The notes beneath the pieces were generated by a model. It saw nothing but the letters and a program-made list of their open reading frames with translations. It was not told where the DNA came from and ran no database searches. The translations under genes were made by a program, and so were the position numbers. Of a stretch of DNA of 21,372 nt, positions 8,401 through 16,091 are shown in pieces. This stretch comes from JBNKLG01 sp050292235 (GTDB lineage Bacteria; Pseudomonadota; Gammaproteobacteria; Chromatiales; Chromatiaceae), in NCBI GenBank assembly GCA_050292235.1, contig JBNKLG010000045.1, positions 1 through 21,372 on the forward strand, in the 5' to 3' direction. The stretch's first letter is position 1, and each line of letters starts with the position of its first letter.

Positions 8401-9633
8401 GTGTCCACGCCAGAGATGGAAAATTTTAGTCGAATCAATCGTCTGCCACCCTATGTCTTTGCTATTGTGAATGAGCTCAAGGCAGCGGCGCGAGCGCGGG
8501 GCGAAGACATCATCGATTTTGGTATGGGCAATCCCGATCAGCCGACCCCGCAGCACATCGTCGATAAGCTGGCCGAGGCAGCCAATCGTCAGGATACCCA
8601 TCGCTATTCCGCCTCCAAAGGCATCCCCCGTTTGCGCCGGGCCATCTGCCGCTGGTATCAGGATCGCTATGGGGTGGAGCTGGATCAGGATAAGGAGGCC
8701 ATCGTCACCATCGGCTCCAAAGAGGGGCTGGCCCATCTGGCCATGGCCTGCATGGGGCCGGGAGATTCGGTGCTGGTGCCCAATCCGGCCTATCCCATCC
8801 ATCCCTACGGCTTCATCATCGCCGGTGCCGATGTGCGCCATGTCCCCATGGAGAATACCGAGGACTTTTTTGAGGAGCTGATCAAGGCGATCAAGGAGTC
8901 CTGGCCCCGGCCCAAGATGCTGGTGCTGAATTTCCCCGGCAACCCCACCACCCATTGTGTCGAGCTGGATTTCTTCGAGCGGGTGGTGGCCATCGCCAAG
9001 GAGTACAACATCTGGGTGATCCACGATCTGGCCTATGCCGACATCGTGTTTGATGGCTACAAAGCCCCCTCGATTTTGCAGGTGCCCGGCGCCAAGGAGA
9101 TTGCGGTCGAATTCTTCACCCTGTCGAAAAGCTATAACATGCCCGGCTGGCGCGTGGGTTTCATGTGTGGCAACCCGGTGCTGGTCGGTGCTTTGGGCCG
9201 CATCAAATCCTATCTGGATTACGGTACCTTCACCCCGATTCAGGTGGCGGCCATCTCTGCCCTGGAGGGGCCGCAGGATTGCGTGGAAGAGATTCGCGCC
9301 ATGTATGAGAGCCGACGCAATGTGCTCTGCGACGGCCTCAATAACGTGGGCTGGCAGGTCGAACGGCCCAAGGCCACCATGTTCCTCTGGGCACCCATCC
9401 CCGAACCCTATCGGGCCATGGGGTCGCTGGAGTTCTGCAAGAAATTGTTGGCCGATGCCAAGGTGGCGGTCTCACCCGGTATCGGTTTTGGCGAGCATGG
9501 CGATGGCCATGTGCGCTTTGGTTTGATCGAAAACGAACATCGCACCCGGCAGGCGGTGCGGGGTATCCGAGATATGTTTCGCCGCGATGGCCTCATGGGG
9601 AGCGCCGATCCGGCTCAGGAGAATAAAGCATGA
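8401..9633 (+). CDS. alaC: AlaC-type alanine/pyruvate aminotransferase
   Basis: A PLP-dependent fold-type I aminotransferase of class I/II, expected to make alanine from pyruvate and glutamate in the cytoplasm. The sequence follows E. coli AlaC closely through INRLPPYVFAIVNELK, RGEDIIDFGMGNPDQPTP, VTIGSKEGLAHL, HDLAYADIVFDGYKAPS and FFTLSKSYNMPGWRVGF. The PLP lysine is about residue 243. The product is 410 residues (E. coli 412). GTG 8401 is preferred over ATG 8416 because it preserves family length, with an AGAG tract just upstream. The stop overlaps the hom start (ATGA), so the pair is an operon. The open frame extending upstream to 8053 runs antisense through the Mth938-like gene and is not used. 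Confidence 0.92.
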   Translation: MSTPEMENFSRINRLPPYVFAIVNELKAAARARGEDIIDFGMGNPDQPTPQHIVDKLAEAANRQDTHRYSASKGIPRLRRAICRWYQDRYGVELDQDKEAIVTIGSKEGLAHLAMACMGPGDSVLVPNPAYPIHPYGFIIAGADVRHVPMENTEDFFEELIKAIKESWPRPKMLVLNFPGNPTTHCVELDFFERVVAIAKEYNIWVIHDLAYADIVFDGYKAPSILQVPGAKEIAVEFFTLSKSYNMPGWRVGFMCGNPVLVGALGRIKSYLDYGTFTPIQVAAISALEGPQDCVEEIRAMYESRRNVLCDGLNNVGWQVERPKATMFLWAPIPEPYRAMGSLEFCKKLLADAKVAVSPGIGFGEHGDGHVRFGLIENEHRTRQAVRGIRDMFRRDGLMGSADPAQENKA

Positions 9634-10952
9634 ATCCAGTCAAGGTCGGCCTCATGGGGCTGGGCACCGTCGGCGGTGGCACCGTCAGCGTTCTGCATCG
9701 CAATGCCGAAGAGATCAGCCGTCGGGCCGGACGTGAAATTCGCATCACCCATGCGGCGGCCCGTGAGTATGACGCCAGCAGCATCCCCGGGATCGAGTCT
9801 ATCGATCGTATCGGCGACGATGCCTGGGCTGTGGTCAATGATCCTGATGTCGATGTGGTGATCGAACTCATCGGTGGTTACTCTCCGGCCAAAGAGCTGG
9901 TGTTGCAGGCCATTGGGAACGGCAAGCACGTCGTCACCGCCAACAAGGCGCTGATCGCCCTGCATGGCAACGAGATCTTCGCCGCCGCTCAGGCCAAGGG
10001 CGTGACCGTGTCCTACGAGGCTGCCGTGGCCGGTGGCATCCCCATCATCAAGGCCGTGCGCGAAGGGCTGGCCGCCAATCGCATCGAATGGATTGCCGGC
10101 ATCATCAACGGCACCGGCAATTTCATCCTGACCGAGATGAAAGAGAAGGGGCGCGATTTTGCCGACGTGCTGGCCGAGGCTCAGGCCCTGGGCTACGCCG
10201 AAGCTGATCCCACCTTCGATGTGGAGGGCATCGATGCCGCCCACAAGCTGACCATCCTGGCCTCCCTGGCCTTTGGCATGCCGCTGCGTTTTGACCACTG
10301 TTACACCGAAGGCATCTCCAGCATCACCCGCGAGGATGTGACCTATGCGGCTGAACTGGGCTATGTCATCAAACACCTGGGCGTGACCAAACGCACCGAT
10401 CAGGGGGTGGAGCTGCGCGTCCATCCCACTCTGATCCCCAACAGCCGCCTCATCGCCAATGTCAATGGCGTCATGAACGCCGTTCTGGTCAAGGGCGATG
10501 CCGTGGGACCGACCCTCTACTATGGCGCTGGCGCTGGCGATCAGGCCACCGCCTCTGCCGTGGTGGCCGATCTGGTGGACCTCTCCCGCGCCATGGCCAT
10601 CGATCCTGCCAGCCGGGTGCCTCATCTGGGCTTCCAGCCCGGGCAGATCGCTGATGATTTGCCGGTGCTGCCCATGGAAGCGGTGGAAACTGCCTACTAT
10701 CTGCGCCTTCAGGCCCAGGACAAGCCGGGTGTGCTGGCCGATGTGACCCGGATTTTCTCCGAACTGGAGATCAGCATTGAGGCTATCCTGCAGAAGGAGC
10801 CTGCGCCAGGTGCCGATAGCCTGCCGGTGATCCTGTTGACCCAGACCGTACGCGAGGGCAGCATCAACAGTGCCATCGAACGCATTGAGGCCCTACCCAG
10901 TATCCAGGGCAAGATCATGCGCCTGCGGGTGGAGCATCTGAACGGGGCTTGA
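9630..10952 (+). CDS. hom: Homoserine dehydrogenase
   Basis: Reduces L-aspartate 4-semialdehyde to homoserine, the branch point to threonine, methionine and isoleucine. The N-terminal NAD(P) site reads VGLMGLGTVGGGTV (residues 6-19). The catalytic domain shows NKALIALHG, AAVAGGIPIIKAVREGL, GIINGTGNFILTEM and EADPTFDVEGIDAAHKL. A C-terminal ACT domain begins near YYLRLQAQDKPGVLADVTRIF and suggests threonine feedback control. At 440 residues it is the monofunctional form without aspartokinase. It is coupled to alaC by a 4-nt overlap. thrC, which often follows hom, is not here; the next gene is on the opposite strand. Confidence 0.96.
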   Translation: MNPVKVGLMGLGTVGGGTVSVLHRNAEEISRRAGREIRITHAAAREYDASSIPGIESIDRIGDDAWAVVNDPDVDVVIELIGGYSPAKELVLQAIGNGKHVVTANKALIALHGNEIFAAAQAKGVTVSYEAAVAGGIPIIKAVREGLAANRIEWIAGIINGTGNFILTEMKEKGRDFADVLAEAQALGYAEADPTFDVEGIDAAHKLTILASLAFGMPLRFDHCYTEGISSITREDVTYAAELGYVIKHLGVTKRTDQGVELRVHPTLIPNSRLIANVNGVMNAVLVKGDAVGPTLYYGAGAGDQATASAVVADLVDLSRAMAIDPASRVPHLGFQPGQIADDLPVLPMEAVETAYYLRLQAQDKPGVLADVTRIFSELEISIEAILQKEPAPGADSLPVILLTQTVREGSINSAIERIEALPSIQGKIMRLRVEHLNGA

Positions 10953-10956
10953 TCTA

Positions 10957-11027
10957 GGGGGGCAGCCAAAATGCCGGTTAAGTTAATGGGATCACCCATT
11001 ACCCTCTCTGACTGTGGCTTTTCCCCC
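10957..11027. other. Nested inverted repeats after hom
   Basis: Outer arms GGGGGGCAGCCA (10957-10968) and TGGCTTTTCCCCC (11014-11027, imperfect) enclose a perfect 7-bp hairpin TAATGGG-ATCA-CCCATTA (10984-11001). It lies in the 109-nt gap between the convergent hom and EF-hand genes and could end transcription from either side. There is no U-run directly after the inner stem, so it is not a textbook Rho-independent terminator. Confidence 0.4.
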
Positions 11028-11061
11028 AATTGGCCGAACAGGCATCGCTCACCCTTTCCAC

Positions 11062-12264
11062 TCAATTCACCCAAACCGCAAACCCAATAAAGCCGCCTCT
11101 GAATGTCCTGGTGATACGCCTCCAGGTCTCTTTGCTGGTCAGTTCCCCCTTTTCCAGATAGGGGATGGCGGCGGAGCCTTGTATCCAATGGATGAGATCG
11201 AAGGGGGCAGGCTGGTGGAAGACCTGTTTCAGGTTGATGCCGCGTCCATCTCTGATGCGCCAGTGGGGGATGAGTTTTTTGCCCTGAAGGATGGCCTCGA
11301 ATTCATCCAGAAACTGACCCCAGCCGTCGATCATTTCCTGACTGATCTGGGTGCCGGTGACGCTGGTCTGTTGAGGGTTGGGGATCCACTCATTTTGGTT
11401 GTCTGTTTCGGCGGCGATGAGCTTCCAAGTCTGGCGGCTGGCGCTGATGGTCTCCAACAGGTGTTGGTGGGCGTTTTGCAGGCGTTGCGGTTCTGCCAGC
11501 GGTAAGGGCATGGCGTGCAGTCCGGCGATGAGGTCGGCGGCAATGCCAAGGTCGTAGGGTCCTTGCTGTTCCAGGATGGTGCCGATTTTGGATTCGGTGC
11601 GGCCAAAAAAGTGGTGGGCGGTCTGTTGATAGACGCTCTCCCACCGGTAGGCCAGAATGCTGTCGCTCAGGCCCAGTAGCAGGTGGGCATAGCCTTTCAT
11701 CCAATAGGCGTCGGCCAGGTCGAAATCGATGATCAGGGGTTGTCCCTGTTTGAACAGGGTGCGGGCATTCCAATTGTAGAAACTGTAGATCCTGTGGAAA
11801 TGCTCTGAGGCTTCGAGTTGGCCGTTGCCATTGATGTCGAGCCGGATGGCGGCGATGTCGATGGGCTGATGAAATTCTGTGGCGTCCAGGCCTTCCAGGC
11901 TGGTGTTGACGGCCTGCATCCCCTGTTGGAAACGCTCGAAAATGCCACGAATGGCCACAGGCGTGGCCACTTCCGGGTGGGGGTTTTCGGGCACGGGCAG
12001 GCGGAGAAAGGGGAGGCCGGTCATTCTGCCTGCCTTGCTGTTCAGGCCGTAGCGATGGAAATCTTGAGCCAGGGTCTCGATGGCCTTGAAAAAGTGCAGG
12101 GTGCCCAGGGCGAATCGATCGGCGTTGGTGGTGGGGCCGCTTCGGCTGTAGGCAGTGATGCCAGCGTCAAACTGGCCCTCGGAGAGGTACTCTTGCAGGG
12201 GCTTGGCGGAGAGGGTGGAGGTACAAAGCAGAAGGAGTGCGGCTATAGAGTGACGAGCTTTCAT
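11062..12264 (-). CDS. Secreted or periplasmic protein with one EF-hand loop, function unknown
   Basis: The 400-residue product has a clear signal peptide (MKARHSIAALLLLCTSTLSA, probable cut after A20). The Cys in it lacks a good lipobox, so cleavage by signal peptidase I is more likely. Residues 143-154, DINGNGQLEASE, form a complete EF-hand calcium-loop pattern: D1, N3, N5, G6, hydrophobic 8 and E12. The rest is helix-rich, with repeated Trp/Tyr/His positions (YSFYNWNARTLFKQG, LADAYWMKGYAHLLLGL, FDLIHWIQGSAAIPYL). I do not recognise a named family. ATG 12264 is chosen for the signal peptide and an AAGGA sequence 8 nt upstream; the frame stays open further upstream only by chance. It is the last gene of a reverse-strand accessory block and convergent with hom. 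Confidence 0.8.
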   Translation of the reverse strand: MKARHSIAALLLLCTSTLSAKPLQEYLSEGQFDAGITAYSRSGPTTNADRFALGTLHFFKAIETLAQDFHRYGLNSKAGRMTGLPFLRLPVPENPHPEVATPVAIRGIFERFQQGMQAVNTSLEGLDATEFHQPIDIAAIRLDINGNGQLEASEHFHRIYSFYNWNARTLFKQGQPLIIDFDLADAYWMKGYAHLLLGLSDSILAYRWESVYQQTAHHFFGRTESKIGTILEQQGPYDLGIAADLIAGLHAMPLPLAEPQRLQNAHQHLLETISASRQTWKLIAAETDNQNEWIPNPQQTSVTGTQISQEMIDGWGQFLDEFEAILQGKKLIPHWRIRDGRGINLKQVFHQPAPFDLIHWIQGSAAIPYLEKGELTSKETWRRITRTFRGGFIGFAVWVN

Positions 12265-12350
12265 CGCTAGGATCCTTGGTGAATGGAGTTCAGGGGAAAT
12301 ACCTAATTGCCCATAATCAAAAATCGTTTCCCCAGAATTTAAAAAATAAT

Positions 12351-12557
12351 CTACGTTGAGCCAATAAATTGAAGTATGAATCCGACGAACAGAAAAGAGT
12401 AAGCAATAAGGCCAGATATTTTCCAAAGGCCACCCTCCACACCGTGTCCAACAGTCATTGAGTTGGCTTCGATGCCACGAGTGTGAATCCAAGCATCTAG
12501 TGCAGCGAGTCCTGCTCCAACAATGTCCAATATCAAGCCAACCTGCGTAAGGCTCAT
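12351..12557 (-). CDS. Small two-helix membrane protein, function unknown
   Basis: The 68-residue product starts MSLTQVGLILDIVGAGLAALDAW. It has two hydrophobic segments (about residues 5-22 and 46-66, ending LIAYSFLFVGFILQFIG) joined by a short hydrophilic loop (HTRGIEANSMTVGHGVEGG). LILDIVG near the start and GF-LQ--G at the end are typical of small orphan inner-membrane proteins in many bacteria. The ribosome-binding site is weak. It overlaps no other good coding frame and lies in A+T-rich DNA between the EF-hand gene and the toxin-antitoxin pair, all on the same strand. Confidence 0.6.
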   Translation of the reverse strand: MSLTQVGLILDIVGAGLAALDAWIHTRGIEANSMTVGHGVEGGLWKISGLIAYSFLFVGFILQFIGST

Positions 12558-12618
12558 GGCACATCTCAGAGATATAAATGCTGAACTATTCCCATTCGTC
12601 TATCCCTTCTATAAAAAT

Positions 12619-12638
12619 AAGTGAAAAAACAATCACTT
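12619..12638 (-). terminator. Possible terminator after the toxin-antitoxin genes
   Basis: AAGTGA / TCACTT arms (12619-12624, 12633-12638) are followed on the minus strand by a T-rich run (ATTTTTAT). The site is about 50 nt after the antitoxin stop. The stem is only 6 bp, so the call is weak. Confidence 0.3.
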
Positions 12639-12690
12639 GTAGTTTCAAGCTATAGATTCTATTCGTCCTATTTCATAATGCCATCTCGTT

Positions 12691-12927
12691 TTACAATCGA
12701 TCAAAGCTCTCCGGCTCGTTGTCTGGAACCTTTGCCATGGCTTTTAAGAAGGCATTTTTATCGCCTTGCTGAGCACGTTTTGCCAAGTATTTCTCTGTCA
12801 GCAGCGCAGACATTTTTTCTGCTACGGCGGACGAAATGAATTGGTTAATCGACATGCCCTCTTGTTGCGCCAGGGACTTGACTTCTTCGTGCAGAGAATC
12901 TGGGAGACGTAGGCTCAGTGTGCTCAT
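12691..12927 (-). CDS. Ribbon-helix-helix antitoxin
   Basis: This 78-residue protein begins MSTLSLRLPDSLHEEVKSLAQ and continues EGMSINQFISSAVAEKMSAL. That is a ribbon-helix-helix DNA-binding domain (beta strand, helix, helix) in residues 1-42. The C-terminal tail (EKYLAKRAQQGDKNAFLKAMAKVPDNEPESFDRL) would be the part that wraps and blocks the toxin. The start overlaps the stop of the PIN toxin gene by 4 nt (ATGA), so it is the second gene of the operon, a toxin-first order. It is expected to bind the palindrome at 13348-13375 and repress its own promoter. Confidence 0.85.
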   Translation of the reverse strand: MSTLSLRLPDSLHEEVKSLAQQEGMSINQFISSAVAEKMSALLTEKYLAKRAQQGDKNAFLKAMAKVPDNEPESFDRL

Positions 12928-13349
12928 AATATGCCCCTTTCACTCAAAAATTCCTGTGGTGTAACTGCTCTGATGCCAAAATCATTGGCACCTCGAAAAT
13001 CCTTCCTATTGAACGTGATGATAAATTTGCTCTGCGATTCCACGGCTACTTCCAAGACAAGGTCATCTTTTGGGTCTTTGAGATGCGGTCGCCACAGATA
13101 AAAGATTTCCCGGATACTGGATTTGCTCAATAGGTAGTCGAGAATGGCATCAAGTTCCTCTGTTCTTACACCTTTGACCAGGGTTTCTCGCTTGGCGACA
13201 GCCTCATATTCGAAAAACAGTGGTACTGAGATGTTTGGTCGATAGACATTTTCGGTCAGTGCCATCAATAGCTTATGGGATGCCCCTCGTTTTGATCTGA
13301 GGGCTGCGATCAGCACGTTGGTATCGATGACAACGTTAATCGGGTTCAT
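12924..13349 (-). CDS. PIN-domain toxin (putative RNase)
   Basis: This 141-residue PIN-domain protein is of the type annotated as a putative toxin-antitoxin toxin component. Acidic residues expected at the Mg2+ site are visible: D9 in VVIDTNVLIAAL, E47 or E49 in LFFEYEAV, and D95/D96 in DPKDDLVLEVA; FIITFNRKDF follows. PIN toxins of this kind cut RNA. It is coupled to the downstream ribbon-helix-helix antitoxin. The start codon is the first base triplet after a promoter whose -10 box ends 6 nt upstream, so the mRNA may be leaderless. No Shine-Dalgarno sequence is visible. Confidence 0.88.
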   Translation of the reverse strand: MNPINVVIDTNVLIAALRSKRGASHKLLMALTENVYRPNISVPLFFEYEAVAKRETLVKGVRTEELDAILDYLLSKSSIREIFYLWRPHLKDPKDDLVLEVAVESQSKFIITFNRKDFRGANDFGIRAVTPQEFLSERGIL

Positions 13350-13383
13350 TTTGGTATTGTAGATGATACCAAAATATATGCAA
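13348..13383 (-). promoter_or_regulatory. Promoter and palindromic operator of the toxin-antitoxin operon
   Basis: On the minus strand, -35 TTGCAT (13378-13383), a 16-nt spacer and -10 TACAAT (13356-13361) precede the toxin ATG by 6 nt. A perfect 10-bp inverted repeat, ATTTTGGTAT / ATACCAAAAT with an 8-nt centre (13348-13357, 13366-13375), covers the spacer, most of the -10 box and the start codon. Binding there would block RNA polymerase, consistent with autorepression by the ribbon-helix-helix protein. Confidence 0.7.
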
Positions 13384-13433
13384 GACTCTGTTGCTTCTGG
13401 TTACCACTTTGTCCGGATGCCCGGCATGTCTCT

Positions 13434-16091
13434 TCAGTCGCCCTGTCCCAAATGCTTACGCAGCGCCCCATCCAGACACTGTTTCTCCTGGTCGCTCAGG
13501 GTGCCGCCCTGCTCCGAGGTGAGGACGAAGCTGTCTTCGGCTACCTCGCCGATGGTGGCGATCTTGGCGTTGCGGAGCACGACGTGACAGTCGGCGAAGG
13601 CGAGGCCGACCAGGGCCAGCAGGCCGGGGCGATCTCCGGTGGTCAGGCGCAGCAGGCTGCGCTGGTTGTTGTTGTCGGTGCTGCAGACAATGCGGGTGGG
13701 CGTCTGGAAGTGCTTGAGCTGGCGTGGCATACGCCGGGTAGCCCCCAGAGTGATGCGTTCGGGGTCCGTGATGCCCAGGCACAGGCTGTCGATGATCTCC
13801 TGACGTCGAATGGGGTCCGGCACCGGATGGCCGTCCCCGTCCAGAATCAGATAGCTGTTGAGGGCGTAGCCGTCGTTGGTGGTTTGCAGGCGGGCATCGA
13901 GAATATTGAGTCCCAGCTGATCCAGCAGGCTGGTGCTGATACTGAACAGACGACGGTGGTCGCGGGCATAGATGAAAACCTCGCTACAGCCGCGCCCGGC
14001 GTTGTCCACCACGCGCACCAGGGGCATTTCGCCATTGCCGTCGAGCAGGACGGTGGCGGTCTGACGGGCGATCTCTTCGGGCAGGTTTTGCAGGAAATAG
14101 TCGGGACTGAGATGCTGCCAGAGGGCATCAACCTGGTCTGCCTTCAGGTCCCAGTGGTAGGTCAGCTCCTCCAGCGCCAAACGACGATGCGCTTCGATGC
14201 GGTCCTGTTGCTGCTCTGGCTTGTCCAGACCGCGCTCCAGACAGGCACTGGTGGCGACATGGAGTTCCTTCAATAGGGCGTCTTTCCAGGTGCTCCAGCG
14301 ACCGGGGTTGGTGGCGTAGCTGTCGGCAACGGTCAGCAGATAGAGGTAGTTGAGCCGGTTGCGATCCCCCATCTGGGCAGCGAATGCCTGGATCACCTCC
14401 GGGTCGCTGATGTCCTTGCGCTGGGCGGTCATGGACATGAGCAGGTGTTGGCGCACCAGCCAGACCACCAGCTCGGTGTCGTAATCGCTCAGCAGGTGGT
14501 GTTTGCAGAATTCGGTGGCGTCGGCGGTGCCCAGTACGGAGTGATCGCCGCCCCGGCCCTTGGCGATGTCGTGGAACAGTCCGGCCAGGTAGAGCAGCTC
14601 GGGCTTGGGCACCCGCTGGATCATCTCGTGGCAAAAGGGGAACTCATGGCGCAGCTCGGCCACGGCAAAACGGCGCAGGTTGCGAATGACGAAGAGGCTG
14701 TGCTCGTCCACGGTGTAGAGGTGGAAGAGGTCGTACTGCATGCGCCCGACGATGTTGGCAAAGGCGGGCAGATAGGCGGCCAGCAGGCCGTAGCGGTTCA
14801 TGCGCCGCAGGGCCTTGGTGACGCCCTGGGGCTGGCGCAGGATCTCCATGAACAGGGCGCGGTTGCGCAGATCCTGACGGAAGATGCCATCGATGGCGTG
14901 GCGCTGTTGGCGCAGCAGACGGATGGTACTGGCGCGAACACCCTGCAACTGGGGCTGTTGGCAGAGGATGAGAAAGATCTCCAGCAGGGCATAGGGCTCG
15001 CGCTCAAATACCTGCTCGTCGGTGACTTCCAGGTAGCCGTTGCAGGATTGGAAGCGGCGGTTGATGCGTTGGGGAATGCAGACGGCGCCATGGAGGATGA
15101 TCGCCTCCTGGAAATGTTGCAGCAGCATCTCGTTGAGACGGCTCAGCTCCATGATGGAGCGGTAGTAATGCTGCATGAAGCCCTCGACCGCCAGATTGCT
15201 GTCGTCGTCTTCATAGCCGAAGCTGGTGGCCAGGGTGCGCTGGTAATCGAACAGCAGCCGGTCCTCGGCCCTGCCCGCCAGCAGGTGCAAGGCAAAACGG
15301 ATGCGCCACAGCAGCCGCTGCCCGGCCATGAGCGAACCGTACTCCTCCTCGGTGAGAAAGCCCTGGGCCACCAGGCTGAACATGGTTTCGACCCCATAAT
15401 GGCGCTTGGCCACCCAGCCGATCACCTGGATGTCGCGCAGGCCGCCGGGGCCCTCCTTGATATTGGGCTCCAGGTTATAGGCAGTATCGCCGAACTTGCG
15501 GTGACGCTGTTGTTGCTCGGCCAGTTTGGCGGCAAAAAAGGTGTCACTGGGCCAGATGTGTTGCGCCGAGGTCAGTTCGCGCATCTGCCGGTGCAGTTGA
15601 GGGTCACCTGCCAGGAAGCGCGATTCCATGATGTTGGTGGCCACGGTGATGTCGGCCACCGCCTCGTTGACGCAATCATTCAGGGTGCGCACGCTGTGGC
15701 CGACCTCCAGGCCGATATCCCAAAAGAAGGTCAGCAGCTGGCTGATGGGCTCATCCAGGACATTGTCGTCGGATCGGCGCAGGATCATGAGGTCGATGTC
15801 GGAGCCGGGATGCAGCTCGCCCCGGCCATAACCGCCGACAGCGATGAGGGCCGATTCGGGATCCTCGGGCATGTGGTGATGCCAGACGGCACTCACCACC
15901 TCGTCAATGAGGCGGGCCCAGGCGCGTACCAGGGTGTTGATCTCCTCCTGGTTGTGGAAGCGCGTGGCCAGCTCCGCCTTGCCCTGCTTCAGTACTTCAC
16001 GATAGGCGCTGATACCAGGGACCTGGCGCTGCAGGGTCTCGGCGATGTTCTCCAGCAGCGGGTCGGCCTGGCTATCGCTGTGCAGATCCAT
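13434..16091 (-). CDS. glnD: Bifunctional uridylyltransferase/uridylyl-removing enzyme GlnD
   Basis: The primary nitrogen sensor: it adds UMP to PII proteins when glutamine is low and removes it when glutamine is high. The nucleotidyltransferase motif GGYGRGELHPGSDID is at residues 86-100. EGPGGLRDIQ follows at about 213-222. The HD hydrolase domain has HDIAKGRGGDHS at 507-518. Two C-terminal ACT domains lie at about 705-760 (EVFIYARDHRRLFS) and 810-885 (LRLTTGDRPGLLALVG). The 885 residues match the family (890 in E. coli). The start overlaps the 3' end of map by 20 nt, so the two are co-transcribed. The next gene downstream on this strand is the toxin-antitoxin pair, with its own promoter. 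Confidence 0.97.
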   Translation of the reverse strand: MDLHSDSQADPLLENIAETLQRQVPGISAYREVLKQGKAELATRFHNQEEINTLVRAWARLIDEVVSAVWHHHMPEDPESALIAVGGYGRGELHPGSDIDLMILRRSDDNVLDEPISQLLTFFWDIGLEVGHSVRTLNDCVNEAVADITVATNIMESRFLAGDPQLHRQMRELTSAQHIWPSDTFFAAKLAEQQQRHRKFGDTAYNLEPNIKEGPGGLRDIQVIGWVAKRHYGVETMFSLVAQGFLTEEEYGSLMAGQRLLWRIRFALHLLAGRAEDRLLFDYQRTLATSFGYEDDDSNLAVEGFMQHYYRSIMELSRLNEMLLQHFQEAIILHGAVCIPQRINRRFQSCNGYLEVTDEQVFEREPYALLEIFLILCQQPQLQGVRASTIRLLRQQRHAIDGIFRQDLRNRALFMEILRQPQGVTKALRRMNRYGLLAAYLPAFANIVGRMQYDLFHLYTVDEHSLFVIRNLRRFAVAELRHEFPFCHEMIQRVPKPELLYLAGLFHDIAKGRGGDHSVLGTADATEFCKHHLLSDYDTELVVWLVRQHLLMSMTAQRKDISDPEVIQAFAAQMGDRNRLNYLYLLTVADSYATNPGRWSTWKDALLKELHVATSACLERGLDKPEQQQDRIEAHRRLALEELTYHWDLKADQVDALWQHLSPDYFLQNLPEEIARQTATVLLDGNGEMPLVRVVDNAGRGCSEVFIYARDHRRLFSISTSLLDQLGLNILDARLQTTNDGYALNSYLILDGDGHPVPDPIRRQEIIDSLCLGITDPERITLGATRRMPRQLKHFQTPTRIVCSTDNNNQRSLLRLTTGDRPGLLALVGLAFADCHVVLRNAKIATIGEVAEDSFVLTSEQGGTLSDQEKQCLDGALRKHLGQGD

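Noticed and set aside
8308..9024. Upstream extension of the reverse-strand Mth938-like frame
   Set aside because: The extension is antisense to alaC and the divergent promoter; the Mth938-like family begins at the ATG at 8307.
12265..12564. Longer N-terminus for the EF-hand protein
   Set aside because: The in-frame extension would bury the signal peptide and crosses the small membrane-protein gene; a good ribosome-binding site precedes ATG 12264.
12691..12927. Calling the antitoxin HicB
   Set aside because: The RHH domain resembles that class, but the partner is a PIN-domain protein and not a HicA-type RNase, so only a general RHH antitoxin call is made.
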